Counted from the stretch's first letter, positions 1-11,755 are shown. The stretch is 64,000 nt of DNA from Nephrocerus scutellatus (GCA_947095585.1 OX352763.1:18091462-18155461); one strand, 5' to 3'. Numbers and translations are program-made. Notes: a model not told the origin generated them from the letters alone.

Positions 1-1344
1 CTGCGGCTGTGGTTTTCCAGCCAAAAATAGAGCAATCACACTAATATGCTTAAATTCCATTGCGGATAACTTTTTTCTGAATATTTCCCACTAAAATGCT
101 TGGAATGAACTATCATTAGTGTAAATTTGAGCGCTCTGTCATCACTGGTTTGACAGCAATGACAGTCTGAAGTTGGTACACTTCGTGTCAGTCACCCGGT
201 AGTAAAACCCCGTTCCCCCTCCCTGGTGGTATGAAATGTTAAATGTCAGTATCAGCCACATTTACAAACTGATATTAATGATTTGCAATATTGTGTATTA
301 ATGGCAGGTGGCTAAAAGTTATAAGCCTCATCCCGAGTGTTCATGTGTATTGTTAGCGAAGCGTCCGGGAACAGCTAGTGGTGCTATAAAACCTTTGTTC
401 AACACCTCATCATTTGCATAAAAGAGAATTTCTTTTATAATTTTTTATCAATGGAAAAGTGAAAAAGTAGAATCAATAACAAAAAAAAATTCGAAAATTG
501 AAATCATTGTGCAACCACAACTGACCACCATATGGCGTCCTCATTATTCGGAGACATTAATCGACTTGGCGGCAACGTTTTGTTAAGCTCAGCTCAGTAA
601 AACGGCCTTGCAACTGTGTACTCTTTGGGTTGTGGAGTGTCTGCCTAAACTACAATTTAATTATTAATGGCTGATACAATATTTCTATTTATTAAACAAT
701 TTTTGTAAAAAATTTAATCAAAATAGAAATCTGGCCGCATAACTCCAATGGCTTTGAGCTCGCGCACGCGCTCAATACTTGACGCGAAGCGAATAAATTG
801 GATTTAATATTTTTTTGCCTGTGTGTTAGATTTGTGGGAGGTGAAAATACCGCCACTATACACGATTCAATTCTAAATCACGGGTTTAATATTATGTGAG
901 AATTAGAGAATTGCAAACTTTTCGTATTTCGTAGGCGTCGTCTGTCCGGAAGATAGACGGCGCAAGCAGGCAGGCGGCGTTACTATCTTGCATTCATGAA
1001 GTTGCAGCGTTCTCAATTATACTGCGCGCCGGTTTATGCACGACTCGTCTTGTTGGGAAGTATACCGCGACATTGTTTCTTATAATTAGATACAATTTTT
1101 CCTTCTTGTCGCACTCACAAACTCATGCGAGTAAATTGAATTTTTGTTTCTGCGTTTGCTTTATTTATCCTATTTCGATCGTTGTACGAGTATTTGTCCT
1201 AAAAATAACTACAAATGTATTTGTTTCGTATGAGCGATGCATCGAAGAAACCTCCTGGAAGACTTTTATTTTAGTCAGATGCAACATTCAGCGCCGAACC
1301 AAAGATCAGATGAAAAACCCAGCTGCACACATTATTAGGATGTG
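1..1344. other. Non-coding flank, nothing assigned
   Basis: No gene, RNA gene or recognisable transposable element was found here. The stretch is moderately AT-rich with two more GC-rich patches (about 740-790 and 930-1060). It could contain the 5' part of the RhoGEF gene that starts coding at 12215, but no exon with a matching phase and a convincing donor was identified. A 22-codon ORF at 532-600 is too short to support. Confidence 0.4.
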
Positions 1345-2775
1345 TGCATTGTGAGTGCAAAAATAGAGCTAGCGATCTTCAAGTTGAGCACACAGAACAT
1401 ACACATAAGGAAATTAATTTTATCAGAACATAAAAAGGCATCGTCGTCAGTCCAGCCCTAGCCCATCCTTCCAGTTCTAGTTCTTATTTGAAAATTGTGG
1501 TTTTTTTTTCTTCTTTTTCCTTTCAAGTGTTTTCTGTTTTGAAATTGCAAAATGGAGTTGCCATATGGAATTTTCTATTAATAGAAGAGAAGATCAAAAT
1601 GAAGCAAATTAGTGAAAATTCTGCACTTCGAGTTTTCGATTTTGTAGATTTTTAAAAACTGTGATGGTTTCCATCCCATCCATGTGACGACAAAATAAAT
1701 GGAAATCAAGGACTCAATTTCCTTTCTTTTCTGTGCTTTATTAACTAATCCGGGTGTCGGGAATTACTTAAGATTTTTATTCCCACCAACTTTGGAAATT
1801 TTTCTCACTCACTGCTTATTGTCAATAATCAATCGGGTCCGTTCATCTTATGACGTGCTGTCACATCAATAGAAATTTTTTGATATTATCCCAGTTTTTG
1901 GCTTAGCTTTATATTTATATTTAAACTCACAGATTTCAGTTAGTTTTTGGGGTGTAGAACATTTTTTAAAATTGCCAAATACATACGTCGCACTGGCGAA
2001 GACTCCATATAACCCGATTCCTACCGGGTTACCTCTCGATAATACTTCCAGTCATTTATATATCGTCTAAAGTAAATTAAAGAGGAATCTTATTTGAAAA
2101 ACATATTTAGAAGGTAATACCTAGGGTTTGTTTCTGCTCTTCTTCCTCGTTACCAATTAAAAGTGCTTTTTTTCTTTTGTAAGTTTAATCAGGTTTTGTT
2201 TATTTACTTAAAATATTAATATATAAATTTAATAAATACTAAAAGAAGAACGGGGAGTTTGTCGGTGAGGATGGTGTAGGAAACTTTCTTAGGATACTAA
2301 AATCATGGGGCAATGAGTGAGTACAGCGAATATAATCATTCAGCACTCCTCAATCCCACACGATAGAATAACAGGATAGCGTTTAAGAGGAACATTACTC
2401 CATAATTAGAAAAGTCTACGAATAGAATCAGATAGCACTTTGTTAAGTACCACGAATATAATCAGACAGTACAATTTAACACGATGGGATAACCGGACAG
2501 GTTTCAAAGAAGATCACCTCGGAGTAGTTACAAAGTCTGCGAACAGCACTTTGTCACTAAAATCACGAGGTAATGAGTGAGTACATCGAATATAATCAGA
2601 CAGTACTCCCCCAATTACACAGGACGGAATAGTAGGACAGCGTTCGAGAGGAACAGCTCGAAGTAGCTAGTAAAGTCTGTGAATAGAATCAGTCAGAGCT
2701 TTGTTAGACTACAAAAAAAACTGGTGGGTTTGCCTCCCGAGAAGAAATCACCGCTTTGCAGCAGACATGTCGTTT
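1345..2775. repeat. Tandem duplication, copy 1 (1,431 bp)
   Basis: This block is repeated immediately downstream at 2776-4204 with no difference that I could see by eye. The unit starts at TGCATTGTGAGTGC and ends in GCAGACATGTCGT. It shows no transposase or RT coding and no terminal inverted repeats, so it looks like a simple segmental duplication. The near-absence of divergence means it is either very recent or an assembly artefact. Confidence 0.9.
2280..2715. repeat. Degenerate ~130-bp internal repeats (copy 1)
   Basis: About three degenerate units share the order GAATATAATCA, CAGTACTC/CAGCACTC, an ACACGA/ACAGGA-type box, GGATAGCG/GGACAGCG, a GAGGAACA-type box, AAAGTCT, GAATAGAATCAG and CACTTTGTTA. 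The same array occurs at 3711-4146 because the whole block is duplicated. The origin is unknown. Confidence 0.7.
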
Positions 2776-4204
2776 TGCATTGTGAGTGCAAAAATAGAGC
2801 TAGCGATCTTCAAGTTGAGCACACAGAACATACACATAAGGAAATTAATTTTATCAGAACATAAAAAGGCATCGTCGTCAGTCCAGCCCTAGCCCATCCT
2901 TCCAGTTCTAGTTCTTATTTGAAAATTGTGGTTTTTTTTTCTTCTTTTTCCTTTCAAGTGTTTTCTGTTTTGAAATTGCAAAATGGAGTTGCCATATGGA
3001 ATTTTCTATTAATAGAAGAGAAGATCAAAATGAAGCAAATTAGTGAAAATTCTGCACTTCGAGTTTTCGATTTTGTAGATTTTTAAAAACTGTGATGGTT
3101 TCCATCCCATCCATGTGACGACAAAATAAATGGAAATCAAGGACTCAATTTCCTTTCTTTTCTGTGCTTTATTAACTAATCCGGGTGTCGGGAATTACTT
3201 AAGATTTTTATTCCCACCAACTTTGGAAATTTTTCTCACTCACTGCTTATTGTCAATAATCAATCGGGTCCGTTCATCTTATGACGTGCTGTCACATCAA
3301 TAGAAATTTTTTGATATTATCCCAGTTTTTGGCTTAGCTTTATATTTATATTTAAACTCACAGATTTCAGTTAGTTTTTGGGGTGTAGAACATTTTTTAA
3401 AATTGCCAAATACATACGTCGCACTGGCGAAGACTCCATATAACCCGATTCCTACCGGGTTACCTCTCGATAATACTTCCAGTCATTTATATATCGTCTA
3501 AAGTAAATTAAAGAGGAATCTTATTTGAAAAACATATTTAGAAGGTAATACCTAGGGTTTGTTTCTGCTCTTCTTCCTCGTTACCAATTAAAAGTGCTTT
3601 TTTTCTTTTGTAAGTTTAATCAGGTTTTGTTTATTTACTTAAAATATTAATATATAAATTTAATAAATACTAAAAGAAGAACGGGGAGTTTGTCGGTGAG
3701 GATGGTGTAGGAAACTTTCTTAGGATACTAAAATCATGGGGCAATGAGTGAGTACAGCGAATATAATCATTCAGCACTCCTCAATCCCACACGATAGAAT
3801 AACAGGATAGCGTTTAAGAGGAACATTACTCCATAATTAGAAAAGTCTACGAATAGAATCAGATAGCACTTTGTTAAGTACCACGAATATAATCAGACAG
3901 TACAATTTAACACGATGGGATAACCGGACAGGTTTCAAAGAAGATCACCTCGGAGTAGTTACAAAGTCTGCGAACAGCACTTTGTCACTAAAATCACGAG
4001 GTAATGAGTGAGTACATCGAATATAATCAGACAGTACTCCCCCAATTACACAGGACGGAATAGTAGGACAGCGTTCGAGAGGAACAGCTCGAAGTAGCTA
4101 GTAAAGTCTGTGAATAGAATCAGTCAGAGCTTTGTTAGACTACAAAAAAAACTGGTGGGTTTGCCTCCCGAGAAGAAATCACCGCTTTGCAGCAGACATG
4201 TCGT
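2776..4204. repeat. Tandem duplication, copy 2
   Basis: Second copy of the 1,431-bp unit. It diverges from the first only after the shared GCAGACATGTCGT at its 3' edge, where copy 1 runs straight into copy 2. Small ORFs at its left edge are not supported as genes. Confidence 0.9.
3711..4146. repeat. Degenerate ~130-bp internal repeats (copy 2)
   Basis: Counterpart, 1,431 bp downstream, of the array at 2280-2715, with the same three-unit organisation. Confidence 0.7.
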
Positions 4205-4272
4205 ATTTTATTTGTGAAAACCTGGTGGGAATTTTATAATCGTTGGCGAAAAATAAAGAAGTTATAATATAT

Positions 4273-4345
4273 GCGCGCCGTGGCTCAGTGGATTAAAGCA
4301 TGGCTTCTGAGAAGGACGTTCGTTGTTCGATTGTCAAACAGTAAG
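4273..4345 (+). mobile_element. tRNA-derived SINE head (variant)
   Basis: GCGCCGTGGCTCAGTGG matches an RNA polymerase III A box (TGGCTCAGTGG), and TGTTCGATTG about 45 bp further on matches a B box. The head is shared with the SINEs at 11461-11755 and 8060. The sequence that follows does not match the body of those SINEs, so this may be a second family with the same tRNA-like head or a truncated copy. Confidence 0.55.
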
Positions 4346-5042
4346 CACAGTATGACAGGTCGTTTGCAAGTAAAACCTTCAGTTAGTTCTAAGCAAAAAA
4401 ACAACCTTTACATTTGCAAAGGGTTGCCTTTGTCAACATTTTACCCCTCGCCGCTGATACATCGCATCCAAATCCAACAGATTGTCAGTTTCGCCACATA
4501 CTAATTTGCGATTTAAGATAATTAGCGATGAAAGCGCAATGATAGAGTGAGTATTAAGTCACAGCATTTATTTTGCACATTGTGTAATGTGTGTGTTTGT
4601 GCACACATACGCAATCGCCTGGCATAAGCGTAAACTAATCAATTTTTGTCGTCGCGGCAAAATAATTCATCGACCGCCACTTTCCAACTGGCCGATCATG
4701 GTGTGATGACGATGATGGCGATGATGGAGATGATGCCAATGGTGTTTGGCTATAAAATAAAGTTACAGCAGTTGCGTTGCGTATCTATGATTTCATTATA
4801 AACTGTTATCGATTTATGTGTTTATTGGGAGCATGAGGACGGGGTAGTATGATGGTGGTGCACAAAGATCGCATAACATTGATCCAGAGTTATGCAAGAT
4901 GCTCTGTTTTCAATCGTATGACTTAAATAAAATGTTTTAGGGACTACCCACTAACTCACTTTCTGAGTTGTCACAACGATATCGAGAGTGAATTTAAGGA
5001 TTAACTGATGATGTGCATTTAGAGGGCCACAGGAATTGTGGT
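4346..5042. other. Intergenic, nothing assigned
   Basis: No coding sequence recognised. A run of GATGATGGCGATGATGG-type triplets lies near 4705-4735. The rest is unremarkable AT-rich DNA. Confidence 0.4.
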
Positions 5043-5170
5043 TGAATTCATGGAGAGGCGCAATACAAGTGGCCATTTATCTTGAGCACTCAATCGAAGC
5101 TTGTCGTTAACGTACATACCGAGAATTGCGATTTTATCGGTTTCCTCGATACAAGTGCCATTTATCGATA
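5043..5170 (-). mobile_element. Non-LTR retrotransposon RT fragment
   Basis: The minus strand reads an open stretch with INGTCIEETDKIAILGM followed by YVNDKLRLS. That pattern (a stretch leading to ILGM/YLG) is typical of the region after the catalytic box in Jockey/CR1-type LINE reverse transcriptases. Only about 42 residues remain, so it is a dead fragment. Confidence 0.5.
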
Positions 5171-7390
5171 CTGTTCTGTTCTCCTTATTTCATTATGCTA
5201 TTCAGCTCAGAATTGAACGTACGCTAAGAGATGGTAGGCCTTAAGCCCCGAACCCGCAATCCGATCACTGCCAAATTTTAATAGAAAGTGTTGTAACATT
5301 CGTGCAAAGTTTTAATAAAATCGCGCTTTAGGAAGAGGGTTAAAAATTGATTGCAAGATTCCACTACAAACAGACAGTTAAACACATGGCACGCGAAGTT
5401 AATATAGGAAATTTAAAAAGGAAGCGCCAAAAGTCTACTGAGTTTGACCTAAAAACTATCCATTCCACCTACTGAAGATCATACCTACACCCAGTTAATC
5501 TTCACACTTCCTGTTCACACAGTGCTCTAGTTTCTTTCGATTTTTGATAAAAAGAGCCCAAGTACAGTGGGATTCTGTCGTGCGCCGACATACAAGCACG
5601 CACCATATACCCACACGGCAATATGAATCAATCTGTCCATCCGACAGAACCTGCATCCTGTCTGGTGCAAATCTTTAAAATCAGATATGTAACTTCGGTT
5701 TTGGTGAGAAGGTGGAAAAAGTGTAAAAAAAACTGCGATTAAATCCTCCAGTCCAATGCCAATTTTAATCCAACTTGAACTCGCATTCGACCTATATTTC
5801 TCATTCATATTGCGAGACCGACTACTCTACTAGCCGTACTCTAGATCACATTCAGATTAGATCGGATAGTTTCCCCATTTGTCAAATTCGTGTGAAATTT
5901 AATACAACATTAATTTATTTCTCGATGTGTTTGTCGTCTGTCTGGATTGTAAATCGCCGCCCAACACCAGCGAGAGATGAAGAGAGATACGGATGGCTAT
6001 CTTGACATGATAAATCGATTTGTACCTTGTACAACATCCATCCATCCTGAGTCCTAGTGCTAGAGTAAAAATGGTGCAGGGTAGGGACTAGTACGTATGT
6101 AGTTCCTAGCTGCGGACTTGGCCGGACAGGATAAGAGTAAATTTGAATTAAGCCAGAAGCAAATTGTCGGTTTCCTTTCCTTCTGAAGCCTTCTTGCTCC
6201 CCAACCGACGATCCGGCCTTAGTCTGAGTGTAAATTAAAAATGAATCTTGTGTACACGACACAATCAGTTATATTCCCACCAGATTACCATCGATGATGC
6301 CGAGAAACACACACACGCAAACACGATGCACATAAACACCTCAGACAAATGGTGACAAGCGCACATTACTTAAATGCACGACTCACAATGAATGAAAAGA
6401 AGGAACAACCTAGAGACCTACTGAAATCCAAGCAAGCAACTACCCACAGTAGCCAGCGGCTGCATTCGAGGCGCCCCGAATTGGATTTTATCGAAGATCT
6501 TTGTTAGGTGGGCAGATAGATCTGCATGTGCATCGATGGATTCACCTTGAAACTGTTGCCGTCTTAATGCTGGCGTGGAAATCTAAATCTTTTGCGCCAT
6601 CTCGCCTGATGTCATCAGAGATGCTAATGGTAATGGCCTATAATATAATTGTATAGAAATGTATACTCGGCAAATTAATGTACTCAGTGTGTGTGTGTGA
6701 CGCCTCTTGTATGTACTACTATCGTTCCAGCATCAGACTACAAGAAGCCAGTTTAGTCCGTTGTCGTTGCATCTGTGCCGCATTTAATCTCGTCTTGACA
6801 TGGGTTCGCCCACAATGAAATCGAAGCGATTTGTATGAGATGCAATGTTTTCATATAAACCACATCTAAGGCAGGTTTAAACTCCACTACGCACAACCAG
6901 TCTTCAATAGAACCGGTAAGCCTCAGGTGGTGTAGAAATAGCAATTAGCAATTAGATGAAAGTGCCGCAGAAATGGAAGGTGGGTGGGTTAAGTGTTGCA
7001 AAATGTTTCTTTATGACATTTTTCAACTAAAAGAATATTTTAAGATTAAGCCTTGCGCGGCAGTCGTTGTGCATATAAAGACTCAAAAATACATTCATCG
7101 ATTTTCCCAATAAAACGAGTAAGTCGACCATGTTATCTCCAGAAATGAACAAGTCAATGGGGCGCCTTGTTCTTGTGACGGGACTTTTTTCTTTCTCTTC
7201 AAGTCGCATGATCTATGGCAAAAAGCCAGAGACTTAGACAACCACAGGACCATAGGAATGCGAAATTGCCCGGCAAATTCCCCTATTCAATCGAAAAAGT
7301 CACTAGGTTCAGCGCATTTACTGGTCCAGACATTTTAGTGGAGTACATTTTATGACATTAATGGCGTCGATTTATTCACCCGAAATATAT
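5171..7390. other. Intergenic, nothing assigned
   Basis: Several ORFs of 60-115 codons lie here on both strands, but none shows domain motifs, convincing splice context or repeat homology that I recognise. There is a short GT repeat at about 6687-6700. No promoter or RNA gene can be supported. Confidence 0.4.
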
Positions 7391-7393
7391 TTA

Positions 7394-7470
7394 TTTTTGA
7401 TATCTCAAACACAAGCTGTTTATTTTACAAAAACAAAATGGGGCGCTCTTAATGAAAACCCCTTTATTTG
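7394..7470. repeat. Dispersed repeat shared with 47275-47338
   Basis: A TTTTGATAT(C/T)TCAAA motif is followed after a short spacer by a GGGGCGC/GTGGCGC box, then (C)TAATGAAAA and CCCTTTA. The same order and spacing recur at 47275-47338. This indicates a dispersed repeat or a TE remnant of unknown class. Confidence 0.5.
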
Positions 7471-7507
7471 TTTTGTTTTTACATTAAAGAAATTTTTTTA
7501 TGTAATA

Positions 7508-8007
7508 CTAGCTGTTTCCGGGCGCTTTGCTACCCGCCCACTGACGCCACGCCCACTTAAACCCGCGTTTCCCAGCTGCCTCATCCCACTGACGCCACGC
7601 CTACTTACACCTCAATAACTAACCAACTCACCAATCCAGAAAACTATAGAATCGACACTTATACAGGCCAAAAATTCTTTATATGAAGATCATATACAGG
7701 GAAAACAACATTTTCCACGCCAGCGCCACCTATCGGGTCCAAATTTTGTCAACGACTTTCTTTTTATTTAAATATTATATGGTGTGAATTTGAGCCAAAT
7801 CGTTCCATAAAAAAGAATTTTCGAAAAAAAAAAAAAAAAAAAAAAAAAAACGATACCAGCACCACCTAGCGGGGCTGAACCAACTCAGAAACCTTCGCGG
7901 GCTCATGCACAACAACTTTGCTAAAGATCATCACATGATCAAATGCATAGTTTTTGATTCTATTAAGGACATACACACAGACATTCATTTTTATATATAT
8001 AGATTTT
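7508..8007. repeat. Dispersed repeat, class unknown
   Basis: The block opens with CTAGCTGTTTCCGGGCGC and closes with CAGACATTCATTTTTATA followed by a TATATA-rich tail. This layout resembles a dispersed repeat common in arthropod genomes; I cannot assign a class. It contains two CTGACGCCACGCC(C/T)ACTTA repeats (7550-7610) and a 27-bp A run at 7824-7850. A motif CACC(T)A(T/G)CGGG recurs near 7726 and 7862. Confidence 0.45.
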
Positions 8008-8059
8008 AATTTTCATTAATTTAAGTTTCAAGTAAGTTTAAATTCATATAATTCCCAAT

Positions 8060-8080
8060 GGGCGCCGTGGCTCAGGGGAC
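8060..8080 (+). mobile_element. SINE 5' head fragment
   Basis: GGGCGCCGTGGCTCAGGGG is identical to the 5' head, including the A box, of the full SINE on the minus strand at 11461-11755. Homology stops after about 20 bp. Confidence 0.5.
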
Positions 8081-8620
8081 AGTTAAACAGCTATTTTCAC
8101 ATAATTCTCAAACGGTTTAAGAAAATAAGCTATATGAGCACAAATTTTGTACGATCGGAGAAATATAAAGTAAGAAAGGTGTTATTTTAAACATTATTAG
8201 GCATACTCGTATGTTTGAGTGTTGGGAGTGGGACTTTTCACACAACTACGTCGATATATTCTTTGAAAGACCAAAGTGTAAAGCTAGTGGTAAGTTTCCA
8301 CTCCTCTACCTTTTTCAGTTGGAGTTGGAGTCTAATCGTAAAGTTAAAAGTTGGGCAACTTTTTGCGTCGCTTCCGTCATATGCTTTGCCTATGGAACAC
8401 TTTCCATAAGAATGCTTGTATTTAATCGATTTGCTGGTTGCATACGTCACCTAAACGGATGCAATGGGCCGGGCCCTTTTTCCGCCACCTTTTTGTTAAA
8501 TTATCTAAATTAACTTCGCGTTCTATAGTTCAGAATAGCCATGCTATAATTTAGGTTGCCTAGCAATTCTTTCTTACCTTATTCTCCTAGATATAACATA
8601 TATTCTCGTACCATCTCTTC

Positions 8621-8668
8621 GGAAGACCAGGACCGGACCCCGGTTGTTAATCCAAATATAATGATGAA
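8621..8668 (+). mobile_element. LINE 3'-end fragment
   Basis: GGAAGACCAGGACCGG, CCCCGGTTGT and CCAAATATAATGATGA match the 3' end shared by the LINE copies at 49900-49990, 54930-54995 and 60940-61004. Confidence 0.45.
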
Positions 8669-9369
8669 TCTTGTGGATGCCTGAAGGCACTGTTATCTTT
8701 ATCCTCTTGAGCGCTGAGTTTAGGTTTTCAATGATGATAGCGTGTTTTTGACTTTGAACTTCTCCGAGTTTCCTCTGTCACTAATATTTTATTTATTCCC
8801 AAGCCTTTCTGCTGTGTTCAATAGATCGTCAGGTGCGTCTTGCAGGGTTTTGGTGGTCAGTATGATGGTGGTAGTGTGGTGGAGACAGTATGATAGGGTA
8901 GCCGGGAAACGTATTTCAGGTAGTGTACTTTGTATATGTGTATGTATGTATGTATCAATACTATAGACTACCAAAGCCTTCAACCGATCGCGTTCAAACT
9001 TTGGGTAGGGGTTTTATACCTTAATGAGCACTTTATAGGCATACTTTGAAAGTGGTCAGCTCCGTGGCAAGGAGTTACTATTCGATTTGTTTTTACAAAT
9101 CTGATGTTTTTCAAAAATTTTGAAAATTTTCACACATGTTTGGTATTTAAAAAAACAAAGAATATTTTGGAACAGGATCTCAGAGTCAATAGACCTAATA
9201 CACATTTTTATGTTGTTATGAATCCTCTAAATCTAGAGTCTAGAGTGTAGTTGCGCCTCCCTGTGAGGGTAGCGAACCTGAACAGCAAGTAGATAAGATT
9301 TGTAAACTTTTACTCGAATTTTTACGATTTATTTATCAGAAAGCAAGAAGTGATTAATTACTGATTCTA
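8669..9369. other. Intergenic, possible TE remnant
   Basis: No gene recognised. The stretch 8965-9200 (CTACCAAAGCCTTCAACCGA, then TGGTCAGCTCCGTGGC) has the feel of a dispersed repeat, but it has no second copy in this window to prove it. Confidence 0.3.
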
Positions 9370-9697
9370 GGCCAATTCCACTAGCACAATTCCACTAGAC
9401 ACAATTCCACTGGACACAATTCAACTGGCACAATTCCACTGGGCACAATTTAACTTGGCGCAATTCAACTTGCACAATTTAACTTTTTGATTATCAAAGA
9501 CTAAAATTATGCAAGTCGAATTCGTTTAATTATAACAAAAGTTAACTAAAGAAAGAATACGAATGTTAAAGAATGTTAATTTAAAGAAAACAATAAGTAA
9601 ATATTTTATTACCACGCCTACACAAATAAAATTGTTCCCCAGTGGAATTGTGTCCAGTTGAATTGTCTCTAGTGGAATTGTGCTAGTGGAATCGGCC
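9370..9697. mobile_element. Fold-back / MITE-like element
   Basis: The left end (about 9370-9480) is a series of 11-14-bp direct repeats of the type CACAATTCCACTAG. The right end (about 9635-9697) carries the inverse, CTAGTGGAATTGTG. The outermost bases form an inverted repeat beginning GGCC(A/G)ATTCCACTAGCAC. The AT-rich interior has no coding capacity. Tandem subterminal repeats inside long inverted ends are typical of fold-back elements. No clear target-site duplication was seen. Confidence 0.7.
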
Positions 9698-10489
9698 GGT
9701 TACCTAATTACTAGAACGTACTTTTGTAAACGATGGGGCGATAGGCCGAAAAAATCTCCGAAACAGTACCACGATATGATGAAATTTTCCAAAATTCAAA
9801 GCAAAATTAAAAGCCGCTAGTTTAGAACTCTCATACCAATCAATCAGCAATCGAAATTGTACCGCTCAAGTTTGTTGATAAACACAATTGTATGTGCGTA
9901 TTGTTTATCAACAAACTTTCAGCACTCTGTGTGTGGCTTGTGCCAACCGAAATTCGTCTTGTACGGCATTTCAAAGTAATGAATGATTTACGCTTGAAGA
10001 GCAGATTACGTAAAACATTCAAACCGGAAGACTTCTACTACTCTGTCAACAGATTATTTTTTTTATCAGTTGGATGATTTATGTGTGCACCCAGTATGTG
10101 TGCGCACATAAGTTACATACATAAGTTAAACCACTTTTCAGAATGGCTTTAATACGTTCTCTGGTTAAGCCTGAAGCGATTGCTTTGAGATTTGTTTTGA
10201 CCATCATAGCGTAGCAACAACAAACAATAATTCGCTACGCATTGTGTCCAATTTAGCTTATCAGTAGGATGTCATGATGCCAGCCAGCACCATGACTTTT
10301 CGGTATGCTTCCTTCTGTTGGTTAAGTGGCATGACAATATGGAAATTTTACTAATCTCTTATGTGGATTTCGATTCGCACAAAAAATCACTCTGTTTTGA
10401 GAGAAATTGCTCGTTTGGATGTCAAGTTATTCGATTCGACCGACACAAAAGAAAAACCTGTTGAGCTCAATTTTTTTTTTGGCAGTCGT
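9698..10489. other. Intergenic, nothing assigned
   Basis: AT-rich sequence without recognisable coding, RNA or repeat features. It contains a small near-palindrome around TGTTGATAAACACAATTG (9873-9920). Confidence 0.35.
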
Positions 10490-11165
10490 CTCTCTACGAT
10501 TCGGATGTGTTGGTATTTTGATTTTGGGATTTATTTTTTGTTGGTGATTTTGTTTTAATGGGATTTCATTGCTATCCCTTGGTATTTTGTAAATTGGGAT
10601 TTATTTTTGCTGGGGGTTTTGTATTTTTGGGGTTTCGGTACTATCCCTTGGAATGCTGTTATTTGAGATTTTGATAATTGGGATTTTGTAAATTAGGAGT
10701 TATATTTTTCGGGGATTTTGTATTTTCTTTGAGATTTCGGAATTATTTCTTAGAATTCTGTAAAATGTGATTTTGCTAATTGGGATTTTGTATATTAGAA
10801 CTTATTTTTGCTGGGGATTTTGTATTTTTTTGGGATTTCGGTATTACCGATTTTGAATTTTTGGGATTTCGTAAATATCCCTTGGAATTCTGTTGTTGGG
10901 TTTTGATTTTGGGATCTTGATTTTGGGAGGTTTTCTTTTTGTTGTGGATTTTGTATTTTTTTTAGTATTTTCGATATGTCTTGGAATATGGGATTTTGCT
11001 AATTGAGATTTTGTAAATGAGGATTTTGTAAATTGGGATTTATTTTTGCTGGGAATTTTGTATTTTATGGGATTTCCGTACTATACCTTGGAATTCGGTA
11101 ATTTGTGATTTTGGTTATTGGGGTTTTGATTTTTGGATCTTGGTTTTGGGATTATTTTTTCTAGG
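10490..11165. repeat. G/T-rich minisatellite
   Basis: Degenerate units built from GGGATTTTG, TATTTTTGCTGGGGATTTTG and ATCCCTTGGAATTCTG recur at roughly 115-130-bp intervals, with a shorter sub-period of about 10-18 bp. The strand asymmetry is strong (this strand is G/T rich, few C). It has no coding capacity. Confidence 0.85.
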
Positions 11166-11430
11166 ATTACTTATGAAGATGAGAAAGAGTGCCGTTGATA
11201 AAACGGAGCCTTGGGGAACACCAGCGTTTATGCGGCGAAACCATACAAAACGAACTGGATTGAACGTTTTGAAAGGTAGCCACTAGTCCAATCAAGCAGG
11301 GTATTATTGATTCCATAGGCACTGATTTTCGACAAAAGAGCTTGAAGCCATACTCTGTCAAATGCCTTGGAAATATCGAGCGCAACAACCATAGATTCCC
11401 CTTTCCAGTGAGATATTCCATCAGATCAAC
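11165..11430 (-). mobile_element. Jockey-like LINE RT fragment
   Basis: On the minus strand the translation reads VVALDISKAFDRVWLQALL, then LSKISAYGI, and in another frame INAGVPQGSVLSTALF. These are the aspartate-bearing (DISKAFDRVW) and PQGS blocks of a Jockey-clade reverse transcriptase palm. The two blocks lie in different frames, so the copy is dead. A related fragment recurs in the CAP array at 56960-57170. Confidence 0.75.
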
Positions 11431-11460
11431 AGTAGAAGGTTCTCTTGGAAAACCGTACCG

Positions 11461-11755
11461 TATAATAATAATATTCGCGACGACAGACCGTTGCGGTCCA
11501 AGCCCTAGCTTCTCGTGACCATTTGTTTTGTGAATGTATATTTTTGCACACAAATGGAAGGAAGGGATTTACCATTTAATTCCGTATCGAAACGGCGATT
11601 TGAGAAGCTTTCCGTGACATATTATTACTCTCGGACGCTTGTCAGACATTCGCGAGAGGTGGGAAACCTTGAAAAATACTTTTGGTGTAACTGGGATTCA
11701 AACCACGAACCTCCTGCTTAGTAGTCATGCACTTATCCCCTGAGCCACGGCGCCC
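11461..11755 (-). mobile_element. tRNA-derived SINE, full length
   Basis: Read on the minus strand it starts GGGCGCCGTGGCTCAGGGG (A box), has GGTTTGAATCCC (B box) about 45 bp later, then a body with GTCACGGAAAGCTTCTC, CACAAATGG and GACCGCAACGGTCTGTCG (a short palindrome), and ends in an (ATT)n tail. It is about 295 bp. The pol III boxes, tRNA-like head and trinucleotide tail define a SINE. Its tail abuts the Jockey-like RT fragment. Confidence 0.8.

Noticed and set aside
532..600. 22-codon ORF beginning MASSLFGDINRLGG
   Set aside because: Too short, no donor in phase with the RhoGEF exon and no homology that I recognise.
1345..4204. LTR retrotransposon with two long terminal repeats
   Set aside because: The copies are directly adjacent with no internal region, primer-binding site or coding sequence; a tandem duplication fits better.
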